Assembly: GCA_964611645.1 (NCBI GenBank)
Contig: CAZTAO010000040.1
Span: forward strand, 1-43,663
DNA length: 43,663 bases
Direction: 5' to 3'
Source: CAZTAO01 sp964611645
GTDB taxonomy: Bacteria; Armatimonadota; UBA5829
How positions within the stretch are numbered: the stretch's first letter is position 1; each line of letters opens with the position of its first letter. The notes below the pieces were generated by a model, which worked only from the letters and a program-made list of their open reading frames with translations, searched no databases and was not told where the DNA came from. The position numbers and the translations under genes are program-made. Of this stretch, positions 16,896 to 24,355 are shown piece after piece.

Positions 16896-17608
16896 GCTGC
16901 GTGGGTGTGGGTGAAGAGTTTTGTGACGATGCTGCGGATGCCCGTACCGACGAACTTGGCCGGCTTTTCAAAGGGAAGAGGGCTCTCGATCTGCTTGGCT
17001 TCCTCGGGGGTGAGCAGATCGGGGGTCATGCGGCGTTTGATGCGCAGGATCGCATAATGGTCCGCCACTACAAACTGGGCGAACAGCCATCGGGTGATGG
17101 GGTTAATCCCTTTGGCAAGGTACACGCAGGCCGCGAAATCGACGACGTGGGGCTGGCCGTCGTTGTCGATCATTACGTTGCCCTGGCTTCTCAGGTCTCC
17201 GTGAGCAACTCCTCTGCCATGGCAATCATCGATAACCCGTTTGAGCTTCTCGTAAAACGCCTCGTCAATTCCCTCCGGCCCTGCCGCCTCGAGGTTCTCC
17301 CCCGTGATGTGACTTGTCGCAAAGGCATACCGGTCGACCCGACATACCAACTGCGGCACACCCTTGACACCGCGCAGCTTAGCCAGCGCCCCATACTCCC
17401 GTCGGATCAACAAAGGGGCGATAAAGCAACGGAAAAGACGGTCGCTTTGGCTGAAGTCTTTCACGGTGAACTGGTATCCGTCCACCTCGACCACGCGAAG
17501 ATCCGGCCGCGTGCCTACCGCGTGCCGGTAATAGCATACCGTGTTGCCTTCAACTTGTTGCCTGCTGATTGTGGGGATTGGTGCCAAGTACACACTTCCA
17601 ACGGCCAC
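16892..17608 (-). CDS. Small protein-kinase-like phosphotransferase (Kdo/RIO-like)
   Basis: Protein of 238 residues with the catalytic part of the kinase fold. It shows an HGDLRSQGN catalytic loop (about residues 137-145) and a DFA motif in place of DFG (VVDFAACV, about 156-163). A possible ATP-site lysine is in FTVKDF, and an HITGENL stretch resembles the hinge. The compact size and HGDL-X4-N spacing are like the lipopolysaccharide (Kdo/WaaP) and RIO/Bud32 kinase families, so the substrate may be a sugar lipid, a small molecule or a protein. The start is a GTG with no good ribosome binding site, so the true start may be further in. It converges on the glutamate synthase operon with overlapping stop codons. 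Confidence 0.7.
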   Translation of the reverse strand: MAVGSVYLAPIPTISRQQVEGNTVCYYRHAVGTRPDLRVVEVDGYQFTVKDFSQSDRLFRCFIAPLLIRREYGALAKLRGVKGVPQLVCRVDRYAFATSHITGENLEAAGPEGIDEAFYEKLKRVIDDCHGRGVAHGDLRSQGNVMIDNDGQPHVVDFAACVYLAKGINPITRWLFAQFVVADHYAILRIKRRMTPDLLTPEEAKQIESPLPFEKPAKFVGTGIRSIVTKLFTHTHAA

Positions 17609-17630
17609 GTTGTCTGTCTTACAGATAGAT

Positions 17631-17660
17631 ATTCTACCAGAATCGCCCAGATATTGGTAA
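17631..17660 (-). promoter_or_regulatory. Candidate promoter of the small kinase gene
   Basis: On the minus strand TTACCA (17660-17655) and TAGAAT (17636-17631) are 18 bp apart. Transcription would start about 16 bases before the GTG at 17608, giving a very short leader. Confidence 0.4.
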
Positions 17661-17768
17661 GTTTGAGCGCTTGGTTTCTGAGTTTTGGGTTACGAGTATA
17701 GGATTATCCACAGATGGCACAGGTGGCAAAAGTGAAGGAAATGAACAAAGAAGGGCGCAAGAGACGCG

Positions 17769-17819
17769 TAAAAGACGCCGAGGGGAACAGGCTCAGCGCC
17801 CTCATTCCCTTCGGCGTCT
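17769..17819 (-). terminator. Intrinsic terminator of the secreted repeat-protein gene
   Basis: On the minus strand AGACGCCGAAGGGAA (17819-17805) pairs with TTCCCCTCGGCGTCT (17787-17773) with one mismatch, followed by TTTT. It lies about 30 bp after the stop codon of the 901-residue gene. Confidence 0.75.
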
Positions 17820-17850
17820 CAGCGATTCTAATGTTTCTCAGTCAGTCCGT

Positions 17851-20556
17851 CTACTGCGCTCGCACGTAGCCCTTCAGTTTCCAGCCGCTGTTCATGTTCT
17901 CGTTGTCGCGGCAGAACATGCGTTCGCCAAGGAGCTTTCCAATCAGGTTGGCTTTGAGAGCAATGCTCCAGTCGATTACCAGGCCATCAAGCCCATTGCT
18001 GCTCAGGAGAATGTCTTTTACGTACACAACTCCGCGAGAGTTCTCCAGTGTTACGTTGCTTCCAGGCGCATATCCGGTGCTCCAACTCAGGTTCGCATCG
18101 TCTCGAAGGAATACGTTGTTTTGCTTAGCGTCGTATAGCACACAAATGCTGTTGGCCAAGCTTCCGCTTTGACCGATCTGGAAGAAGCACTGCGAAATGT
18201 TGCCGTAGTTGTTTACATCCGAGTACTCAGTCGTAAATAGTTGGGCGGCGCCTGCGGTCACCTTGCCGGTCGACGGTGTTACGCTGACGCATGTTGGCGC
18301 AACGGGAGTAAAGTGCGTCCCCATTTTCTTCCAGCCGTCCAACAAGCCCTTGGAGTCGGTGACATACATCCAACTATAGAGGTTCTTGTCTGCCATACCA
18401 GGCTTGAGTTTGAACGACCACCCGATTATGACATCGTTTCCCGTGCCGCTGACGGTTGTGGTCGCCAGGTAGACCTCACACTGGCCGTTGGCGAGCGTAA
18501 CCGTACTTCCCGGAGCGTATCCCGGGCCCCAGCTCGTGTTGGCATCGTCTTTGAGGTATACCTTGTTGGTCTGCCTGTCATAGTACAGGAACATCGAATT
18601 GGGCTGGTTGAAGCCTTCGCACACCAGCAGGTAGCACTTGCGGATGTCTGCGTATCCGTTCGGATCGCGGTATACGCTGGTGAGGGTGGTTGTGCTGTCG
18701 ATGGGCAGCACAGCCGAGTTCGGGGATATGCTTACCACCTGGGGCTTTAAATTGCGATAGATGCCCAGCATATCCCAGCCGTCGGTCGCTCCGCTGTTCT
18801 CCTGCACAAACAGGTATCCATCCAGCAGTTTGGCGACGTGCGCGGTCTTGAGGGCAATCCTCCAGTTCACGGTCAGGTCATTGCCACTTGCGCTGACTGA
18901 GGTATTCTGGAGATCGAAAGTGCATTGGCTGTTCTCAAGGACCGCAGCCGTTCCCGGCGCGTAACCCGTGCCCCAACTAGTACCTGCGTCGTTCTTGAGA
19001 TAGAGCTTGTTTGCCAGCCTGTCATAGCACACCTGGGCCGAATTTGCTTGTCCGGTGGAGTCGTTGATCAGCAGATACGCCTTCCTGATATCCGTGACCC
19101 CATCCGCGTCTGAGTACACGCCGGTCAGTGTCTTTGCGGTTGCACCCAAAGTCCCGCCTGATGGCGTCAGGCTCACGTTTTGCGGAAGCGCGTGGTAGAC
19201 GGAGAATCCACCAGGCAGTGTCGCCGAATCTGTATCCGGATTGGTCACAACCACATCCCAAGCACCGGTCGCTTTGCCGGTCAGGCTAAACGAGCACGTG
19301 ATTTTGGTCGAGCTGACAACCGTCACCGAAGTGCCGGGGATGTCGGCCTGCCCTGTCTTGACCAGCTTAACGGTTGCGCCGGCATCGAAGTGTTTGCCGG
19401 CAAGGTCGGTTATGCTTATCGAACCGGTGTTTTGGCCTTGTTTGGGGGAGATTGAGGTCACGGTCGGAGGCGGAACTTCGACGGAAACATCATCGATGTA
19501 GCATCCATCCGGGTCAGCGCCGTTCCCCGAATAGTAGTAAAAACCTAGCTGAATTCGCTTGCTCGCGAAGGAACTCAGGTCAACACTTGCGGGAGACCAC
19601 ACCGGATTCTCGCCGGTATAGTTGCCGGAAACAGACTGCCAGTTTCCAAACGAGGTCCCATTCCAGACACGGACATCAACGCGCGAGTATGCCCCAAAGT
19701 ATCCCCCGTAATCACCGAGCCACTTAAGCCAGAATCGCAGCGTAATTCCCTCACTCGACGCCAACGCCGGAAGGTCCACGGGCGGGGAGATCAACCTTGA
19801 CTGCTGCTCGACGGGAACATTACCGGCAAGCACCGTGGCCGCGCACTTCGCTCCCTGATGCGCCGCCGGGGTATCACCCACTTCCCAGATGCCGTTGTCG
19901 GCGGACCAGCCGTGCCAGTCCACTGAGGTGAAATCCTCGAAAGAGACTATTTCATTGAGAGGAAGAGTCTCGGGAGGCCCGACAGAAACACACACATCAT
20001 CGATATAGCATCCATCCGGGTCAGCGCCGTACCCCGAATAGTAGGAAAAACCTAGCTGAACTCGCTTGCTCGCGAAGGAACTCAGGTCAACACTTGCGGG
20101 AGACCACACCGGATTCTCGCCGGTATAGTTGCCGGAAACAGACTGCCAGTTTCCAAACGAGGTCCCATTCCAGACACGGACATCAACGCGCGAGTATGCC
20201 CCAAAGTATCCCCCGTAATCACCGAGCCACTTAAGCCAGAATCGCAGCGTAATTCCCTCACTCGACGCCAACGCCGGAAGGTCCACGGGCGGGGAGATCA
20301 ACCTTGACTGCTGCTCGACGGGAACATTACCGGCAAGCACTGTGGCCGCGCACTTCGTGCCCTGATGCGCCGCCGCAGTATTGCCTACTTCCCAGATGCC
20401 GTTGTCGGTGATCCACCCGTGCCAGTTCGTGGCCGTAAAACTCTCAAAATCGGTATAGAGAATATCCGCAGCCCACCCTCTGCCTTGCGCCAGGCAGAGG
20501 ATTACCGCCACCAACAACACGCGCCAAATAGCCAACATCTGATCTCTGTGTCTCAT
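17851..20556 (-). CDS. Large secreted repeat protein (two MAM-like domains, IPT/TIG domain, three ~150-residue modules)
   Basis: Exported protein of 901 residues with no enzyme motif. The ATG at 20556 has a strong AAAGGAGG six bases upstream and begins a signal peptide ending near GWAAD. Two almost identical jelly-roll, MAM-like domains follow (about 35-190 and 203-358; NGIWEVG, AAHQG, RLISPPVDLPALASSEGITL, CYIDDV). An IPT/TIG domain comes next (about 368-450, ISPKQGQNTGSISI). Three copies of a ~150-residue module end the protein (about 455, 605 and 752 onward), each with a VYSD/DIRK...YYD..NKVYLKDDA...GYAPGS pattern. No sortase or membrane anchor was seen at the C-terminus. Its promoter contains a 12-base G run that may switch expression. 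A surface or extracellular adhesive role is likely but inferred. Confidence 0.85.
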   Translation of the reverse strand: MRHRDQMLAIWRVLLVAVILCLAQGRGWAADILYTDFESFTATNWHGWITDNGIWEVGNTAAAHQGTKCAATVLAGNVPVEQQSRLISPPVDLPALASSEGITLRFWLKWLGDYGGYFGAYSRVDVRVWNGTSFGNWQSVSGNYTGENPVWSPASVDLSSFASKRVQLGFSYYSGYGADPDGCYIDDVCVSVGPPETLPLNEIVSFEDFTSVDWHGWSADNGIWEVGDTPAAHQGAKCAATVLAGNVPVEQQSRLISPPVDLPALASSEGITLRFWLKWLGDYGGYFGAYSRVDVRVWNGTSFGNWQSVSGNYTGENPVWSPASVDLSSFASKRIQLGFYYYSGNGADPDGCYIDDVSVEVPPPTVTSISPKQGQNTGSISITDLAGKHFDAGATVKLVKTGQADIPGTSVTVVSSTKITCSFSLTGKATGAWDVVVTNPDTDSATLPGGFSVYHALPQNVSLTPSGGTLGATAKTLTGVYSDADGVTDIRKAYLLINDSTGQANSAQVCYDRLANKLYLKNDAGTSWGTGYAPGTAAVLENSQCTFDLQNTSVSASGNDLTVNWRIALKTAHVAKLLDGYLFVQENSGATDGWDMLGIYRNLKPQVVSISPNSAVLPIDSTTTLTSVYRDPNGYADIRKCYLLVCEGFNQPNSMFLYYDRQTNKVYLKDDANTSWGPGYAPGSTVTLANGQCEVYLATTTVSGTGNDVIIGWSFKLKPGMADKNLYSWMYVTDSKGLLDGWKKMGTHFTPVAPTCVSVTPSTGKVTAGAAQLFTTEYSDVNNYGNISQCFFQIGQSGSLANSICVLYDAKQNNVFLRDDANLSWSTGYAPGSNVTLENSRGVVYVKDILLSSNGLDGLVIDWSIALKANLIGKLLGERMFCRDNENMNSGWKLKGYVRAQ
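19487..20417. repeat. In-gene tandem duplication with 507 bp period
   Basis: The segment starting at 19487 recurs at 19994, exactly 507 bp (169 codons) away. Bases 19555-19833 are identical to 20062-20340, 279 bp without a mismatch. The first 68 bp of each copy differ at four positions, and divergence rises beyond 19880/20387. These are the two MAM-like domains of the secreted repeat protein. Confidence 0.9.
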
Positions 20557-20633
20557 TTATTGCCTCCTTTGAGCTAGTCGAGTGTACTTGTTCCACGAGC
20601 CTCATCCGGCCGGGATGAGATTCAAGTTAGGTG

Positions 20634-20665
20634 ATTGTACCCCCCCCCCCCATAAGATTTGTCAA
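20634..20665 (-). promoter_or_regulatory. Promoter of the secreted repeat protein with a 12-G homopolymer in its spacer (possible phase-variable switch)
   Basis: Reading the minus strand, a perfect TTGACA (20665-20660) is followed by AATCTTAT, twelve G (20651-20640) and then TACAAT (20639-20634). The spacer is 20 bp, three longer than the optimum, so loss of two or three G would bring the hexamers to near-ideal spacing. Transcription would start near 20627, leaving a leader of about 70 bases. That leader has a 7 bp stem hairpin (CTCATCC / GGATGAG, plus-strand 20600-20620). The layout matches slipped-strand promoters such as Neisseria porA. The switch itself is inferred. Confidence 0.7.
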
Positions 20666-20685
20666 GCAGATTAGCTGGTGCCAAT

Positions 20686-20714
20686 TTGCCGGGCCAAGGC
20701 TTCAGTCGTATAAT
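20686..20714 (+). promoter_or_regulatory. Promoter of the sialidase-like gene
   Basis: TTGCCG (20686-20691), a 17 bp spacer and a perfect TATAAT (20709-20714) form a strong promoter divergent from that of the repeat protein. Its transcript would begin near 20721 with a hairpin, CACGCT...AGCGTG, at the very 5' end. An ATG at 20714 lies inside the -10 and is therefore not a start. Confidence 0.7.
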
Positions 20715-20761
20715 TGGACTACACGCTAACAAACAGCGTGATGACCAGAGGTGATCTGTCA

Positions 20762-21838
20762 ATGAGGACTCTACTAGCAATATCTATCTTACTGTGCCTT
20801 GGCTGCGCTCTTCAGGCGGCTGAAACGAAAGTGGACTGCACGTTCTTCCAGACCCGGATGATATATCACAGCCCCGAGACCCCCGGATATACCAGTTGGG
20901 TGGGTTTCGACAAGACACCTGACGGCAGCAAGTTGCTCTGCAGTTTCTCGCAGCAGACCGGCCAGGCCCCGAACGTCAAGGGTGAAGCTATCGTTCTAGA
21001 GTCCAGCGACGTCGGGCGGACATGGACCCGCGTCCAGCCGGACGGTTGGGTCGGGTTCTCGCGTATAGAGACCATCTTGCCGGATGGCACTCTCGTGCGA
21101 GGCGCTTGGCCTGGTCCCGGCGGATGCGGATATGTAACGCGGTCCAGGGACAAAGGCAAGACGTGGGGCGAGCCCATCAACTTCGTTGACCCAAAGAAGT
21201 ATCGAGCGTGGCCTGGAGTTATCAAGCCTCTGAAGGACGGCAGACTGGTGCTGTTTGCAGGAGTGCTGGAGAGAGACCCGGCTAATCCCGACATCAACAA
21301 CAACGCCAGGATGGCCAAGTTTATGTTCGTTTCGGCGGACGGCGGAAAGTCGTGGGGCAAGGGGATCCAGCTTGCGACCATTGAAGAGGGAGTCTGCGAG
21401 GAGAGCGACTTCTGCGAACTGCCCAACGGCGACCTGTTCTGGGTACACAGGAGCGAAGTCAACCCACCCGGCACAGCGGGCTTCAGCGACCGACGCCAGA
21501 GCATTGCCTACAAGCGCGGGAAGACCTTCGTGGCATGCAAAGTCACCAAGGCTCCTTTCCAGCACAGCGGCTACCCAACTGTCCTCTACACCAAAGAGGG
21601 CTTGATTATGCACCTTGCCACGGATGGCATCTACTGGTCGGCGGACATCGGCAAGACGTGGCACAAGCTCAACAACCCCGCCACCGACTACTCGCCCGGC
21701 ACCTACTACTACCCGATTGCGATGCAGATGGATGACGGCGAGATAATAGTCATTGGGCACAGAGGCTGGGATGATGTGTATGGGACGGTCGATCAGGCGA
21801 TTATGCAGCAGACATTCCGGATAAAGGTCACCCGCTAG
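20762..21838 (+). CDS. Exported BNR-repeat (sialidase-like) protein
   Basis: Protein of 358 residues with a six-bladed beta-propeller pattern. AGAGGTGAT six bases upstream supports the ATG at 20762, which opens a hydrophobic signal segment; the LGC at residues 13-15 is an imperfect lipobox, so lipoprotein or ordinary export are both possible. Four Asp-box (BNR) turns are visible: SSDVGRTW, SRDKGKTW, SADGGKSW and SADIGKTW. They are diagnostic of the sialidase superfamily fold. An EESDFCELPNGDLFW segment could supply the catalytic glutamate, but I cannot confirm the full arginine triad, so the substrate may not be sialic acid. Five bp separate it from the next gene. Confidence 0.82.
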   Translation: MRTLLAISILLCLGCALQAAETKVDCTFFQTRMIYHSPETPGYTSWVGFDKTPDGSKLLCSFSQQTGQAPNVKGEAIVLESSDVGRTWTRVQPDGWVGFSRIETILPDGTLVRGAWPGPGGCGYVTRSRDKGKTWGEPINFVDPKKYRAWPGVIKPLKDGRLVLFAGVLERDPANPDINNNARMAKFMFVSADGGKSWGKGIQLATIEEGVCEESDFCELPNGDLFWVHRSEVNPPGTAGFSDRRQSIAYKRGKTFVACKVTKAPFQHSGYPTVLYTKEGLIMHLATDGIYWSADIGKTWHKLNNPATDYSPGTYYYPIAMQMDDGEIIVIGHRGWDDVYGTVDQAIMQQTFRIKVTR

Positions 21839-21843
21839 GCACG

Positions 21844-22911
21844 ATGCGGACTGATATCTACTACTGGAAATGCGACAACCCGACGCCGGTCGAGCAGAAG
21901 CGGCTGTACAACGACAAGTATGCAGCGGCTGACATAGCCGGCTTGGTGTCAGACATAGCTGCGGCTGAGTTCGGCGAGGCGCCTGCAAGCGTGGAAGCGG
22001 CAGGAGGTCAGGGTAACCACTATACCTACCTCCTGCACTACCCCGACAGGACGCTGTTCTTCCGCTCGGATGACGGCGTTGCCGAAGACGACTATATGGA
22101 AGCCGAGAACGCCGTGATGAAGCTGGTACGGGCACACGGCGTTCCGGTCCCCGAGGTGTTTGCCTCCGATGCTTCGAAAAGCAGATTCCCTATCCGCTAC
22201 CAGATCCTGGAGTTGCTCAAGGGCAAGAGCCTGAACTCGTTCTATGATGACGGCACCCTGCAGACTGATACAGTTGCCCGGGACTTGGGCCGATGCATGG
22301 CGAGAATCCACGATATCAAGCTCGACGGCTTCGGCTTCATCAACACGGACGAACTCCGCAGGACGGGCCGGATGTCGGGCCTCGATTGCAGCAACGGCGA
22401 CTACTTCCACAAGCGGCTAGATTCCCATCTCAAGTATCTCGTAGACACCGGCTTTCTGTCGCAGGCTGACTGCGCGAGAGTGGAGAGGCTCTTCGCTCAG
22501 CATAGGGGCCTTCTGGAACTAGACCGAGGCTCACTGGTTCACAAGGATATGGCACTGTGGAATGTGATTGGTGAGCCGGGGAAAGTAAAAGCAATCATCG
22601 ACTGGGACGACGTGGTGATCGATGACCCGGTGGATGACATCTCGATCCTGATGTGTTTCTACGATGAGAGTTTCCTCAAGCCATTCCTTGCGGGATATGT
22701 AGAGGTGCGCCCACTGCCGGATGAATATGATGTCCGCGTGAACCTGTATCTGGCAAGAAACATGCTTTGGAAGGCCGTGATACGGAGCTTCATGGGCTAC
22801 TTCGATATGTCGGGTGATTTCTTCCTGCTGGGTAAGGATGACGGAGCGACATTGAAGAAGCAGACCTACGCAAGGCTGTTTGGGGCGTTGGATTGCCTGG
22901 AATACAGCTAG
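21844..22911 (+). CDS. Aminoglycoside-phosphotransferase-family small-molecule kinase
   Basis: Cytoplasmic kinase-fold protein of 355 residues. The catalytic loop LVHKDMALWNVI (about 230-241) holds the H-X-D-X4-N pattern, and IDWDD (about 252-256) gives the metal-binding aspartate. A hinge-like ILELLKGKSLNSFYDDG and the preceding PVPEVFAS strand fit APH/choline-kinase-type enzymes. Members of this family phosphorylate many small molecules such as sugars, amino alcohols and drugs, and antibiotic resistance should not be assumed. The tight spacing after the sialidase-like gene suggests co-transcription, perhaps phosphorylating a released sugar. That link is inference. Confidence 0.78.
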   Translation: MRTDIYYWKCDNPTPVEQKRLYNDKYAAADIAGLVSDIAAAEFGEAPASVEAAGGQGNHYTYLLHYPDRTLFFRSDDGVAEDDYMEAENAVMKLVRAHGVPVPEVFASDASKSRFPIRYQILELLKGKSLNSFYDDGTLQTDTVARDLGRCMARIHDIKLDGFGFINTDELRRTGRMSGLDCSNGDYFHKRLDSHLKYLVDTGFLSQADCARVERLFAQHRGLLELDRGSLVHKDMALWNVIGEPGKVKAIIDWDDVVIDDPVDDISILMCFYDESFLKPFLAGYVEVRPLPDEYDVRVNLYLARNMLWKAVIRSFMGYFDMSGDFFLLGKDDGATLKKQTYARLFGALDCLEYS

Positions 22912-22952
22912 TTAGGTCGTCCGCGAACCAGAGGAACAAAGGGGCACGATTT

Positions 22953-23032
22953 ATCACGAAAACACGAAAACCGGAAAACACGAAAAGGGATACTTATCAT
23001 TTCGTGCTTTCGTACTTTCGTGTTTTCGTGAT
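22953..23032. repeat. Large inverted repeat between convergent genes
   Basis: ATCACGAAAACACGAAA (22953-22969) and TTTCGTGTTTTCGTGAT (23016-23032) are perfect 17 bp complements. The 46 bases between them hold further CACGAAAA and TTTCGTG units, so the element has an iterated internal pattern. Lying between converging genes it could end transcription from both sides. Confidence 0.8.
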
Positions 23033-23055
23033 TCACGTTCTCTCCCCCAGTGGCG

Positions 23056-24180
23056 CTATCTGAGTGGATAAGAACTGCGCTCGTGCCAGAAATTGGCTAC
23101 TTGCTGGATTCGGGTGAAGATGGCGTCTGTGGGGACGTTGTCTCCGTAGCCCAGGATGAACCTGTCTCCCGGCGCGACATCCTCGAAAAGTTGCTCCAAA
23201 TGCGCCTCGAACTGGCCCTCGGTGAACGCGCTGGTGAGGATGACAGTCGGCAGACCGCCCCACATCGCCACTCTGTCGCCCCAAAGCTCGCGCGTGGTCT
23301 TGAGATCGATGGTGGTCATCGGCTTGGGGGTCAGCGCTTCGACGACTTGAATGTCACAATCAGCCAAGCTTGAGAGCAACTTCTTCATCTCACCATCGCC
23401 GTGGACCACCATCGCCTTGCCTGCGCGTTCCAACATCGGCCTGGCTTTGCGGTATAGCGGCCCGAAGAAGCGCTCAAAGACCGGCGGCGGGGTCATCATC
23501 TCATCGTAGTTCGCTCCCACTTCCACAGCCTGCCCCGGGGCCTTCAGCGCCAGTTTCAGGACAGCCTCATACTGGTTATTGATGGAATCCACGAGCTTCA
23601 GCAGCCGATCTTCGTTATCCACGAGTTCGTAGTAGAAGCGGTCGTAGCCCAGGTAGTTGAGCATGAGTTGGTGGGCGGGAAGATGGCCGCAAAAGGGCAG
23701 CGCAAGGCCGTCCGTGCCTATGCTGCCCACAAATGCTGCATACCTCTCATAGTTCTCCAGCACGCGCGCGCTGTCCAAAACGTACTCAAGAGCATCATAA
23801 TCGGCGGCGGTTTTGAACGGGAACTCGACGCGCGCTGCCGTGCCGGCGGCTTCTTTGAGTTCCTCGGACATGATATCTCGTGCGGTGAGAGTGCCGTAGG
23901 GCGTGTCGAATTGGGTAACATTTACGCCGCTCTCCACAGTTTTGTGAATCAGGCCATCCGGGTACTCTGTCCTGAAGAATGAGATGTCCCACGCGCCGAA
24001 GCCGAATATCCCGATCCCCATATCCCGCTGGATTTCCCACAGCGTGGCCTTCTCGTATGGGTGAGGCAGCGTGCCTCGGTTATGGTGGTAGGAGTACCAG
24101 AGGTCCATCCTGGCGATGAATGGAATGCGGTCGACCGGTTTGCCCCACATCGCCGCGACGGCTCTATCTCGATGGTTCAT
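23056..24180 (-). CDS. Uroporphyrinogen decarboxylase-family protein (not the haem enzyme)
   Basis: TIM-barrel protein of 374 residues of the UroD/MtaA/CmuA superfamily. It starts with the family's MNHRDRAVAAMWGKPVDRIP pattern but lacks the MRQAGR substrate motif of true haem-pathway UroD; RIPFIARMDLW stands in its place. A C-terminal VVHGDGEMKKLL and WGGLPTVIL pattern fits the methyltransferase-like branch, whose members often act on methylated or one-carbon compounds. The usual H-X-C-Xn-C zinc ligands of MtaA are not obvious, so I leave the reaction open. GGGAGG ten bases upstream supports the ATG. It lies 175 bp behind the DUF3866 gene across a palindromic repeat and may be its own unit. 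Confidence 0.75.
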   Translation of the reverse strand: MNHRDRAVAAMWGKPVDRIPFIARMDLWYSYHHNRGTLPHPYEKATLWEIQRDMGIGIFGFGAWDISFFRTEYPDGLIHKTVESGVNVTQFDTPYGTLTARDIMSEELKEAAGTAARVEFPFKTAADYDALEYVLDSARVLENYERYAAFVGSIGTDGLALPFCGHLPAHQLMLNYLGYDRFYYELVDNEDRLLKLVDSINNQYEAVLKLALKAPGQAVEVGANYDEMMTPPPVFERFFGPLYRKARPMLERAGKAMVVHGDGEMKKLLSSLADCDIQVVEALTPKPMTTIDLKTTRELWGDRVAMWGGLPTVILTSAFTEGQFEAHLEQLFEDVAPGDRFILGYGDNVPTDAIFTRIQQVANFWHERSSYPLR

Positions 24181-24236
24181 ATCTTGATAACCTCCCGTGG
24201 GTAAGTGTTCATGTTAGGTGATCACGCCCCATCACG

Positions 24237-24299
24237 CTGAGCCTGTCGAAGCGTGCAGTCCATAACATTTTGCTCTCATGCATCCTTCGACAGGCTCAG
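24237..24299. repeat. Inverted repeat with CCTTCGACAGGCTCAG motif
   Basis: CTGAGCCTGTCGAAG (24237-24251) and CTTCGACAGGCTCAG (24285-24299) are perfect 15 bp complements, and weaker pairing (CCATCA / TGATGG) extends outward. This motif is seen as a dispersed intergenic element in many bacterial genomes. It separates the DUF3866 and UroD-family genes. Confidence 0.8.
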
Positions 24300-24355
24300 G
24301 ATGATGGGTTTTGGGTAGCTCGTACTCACAATGAGTGAACTCTTGCTCCCATGGA

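Noticed and set aside
20640..20651. C/G run as a plain assembly artefact
   Set aside because: It cannot be excluded for exact length, but the flanking consensus -35 and -10 at meaningful distance argue that the tract is real.
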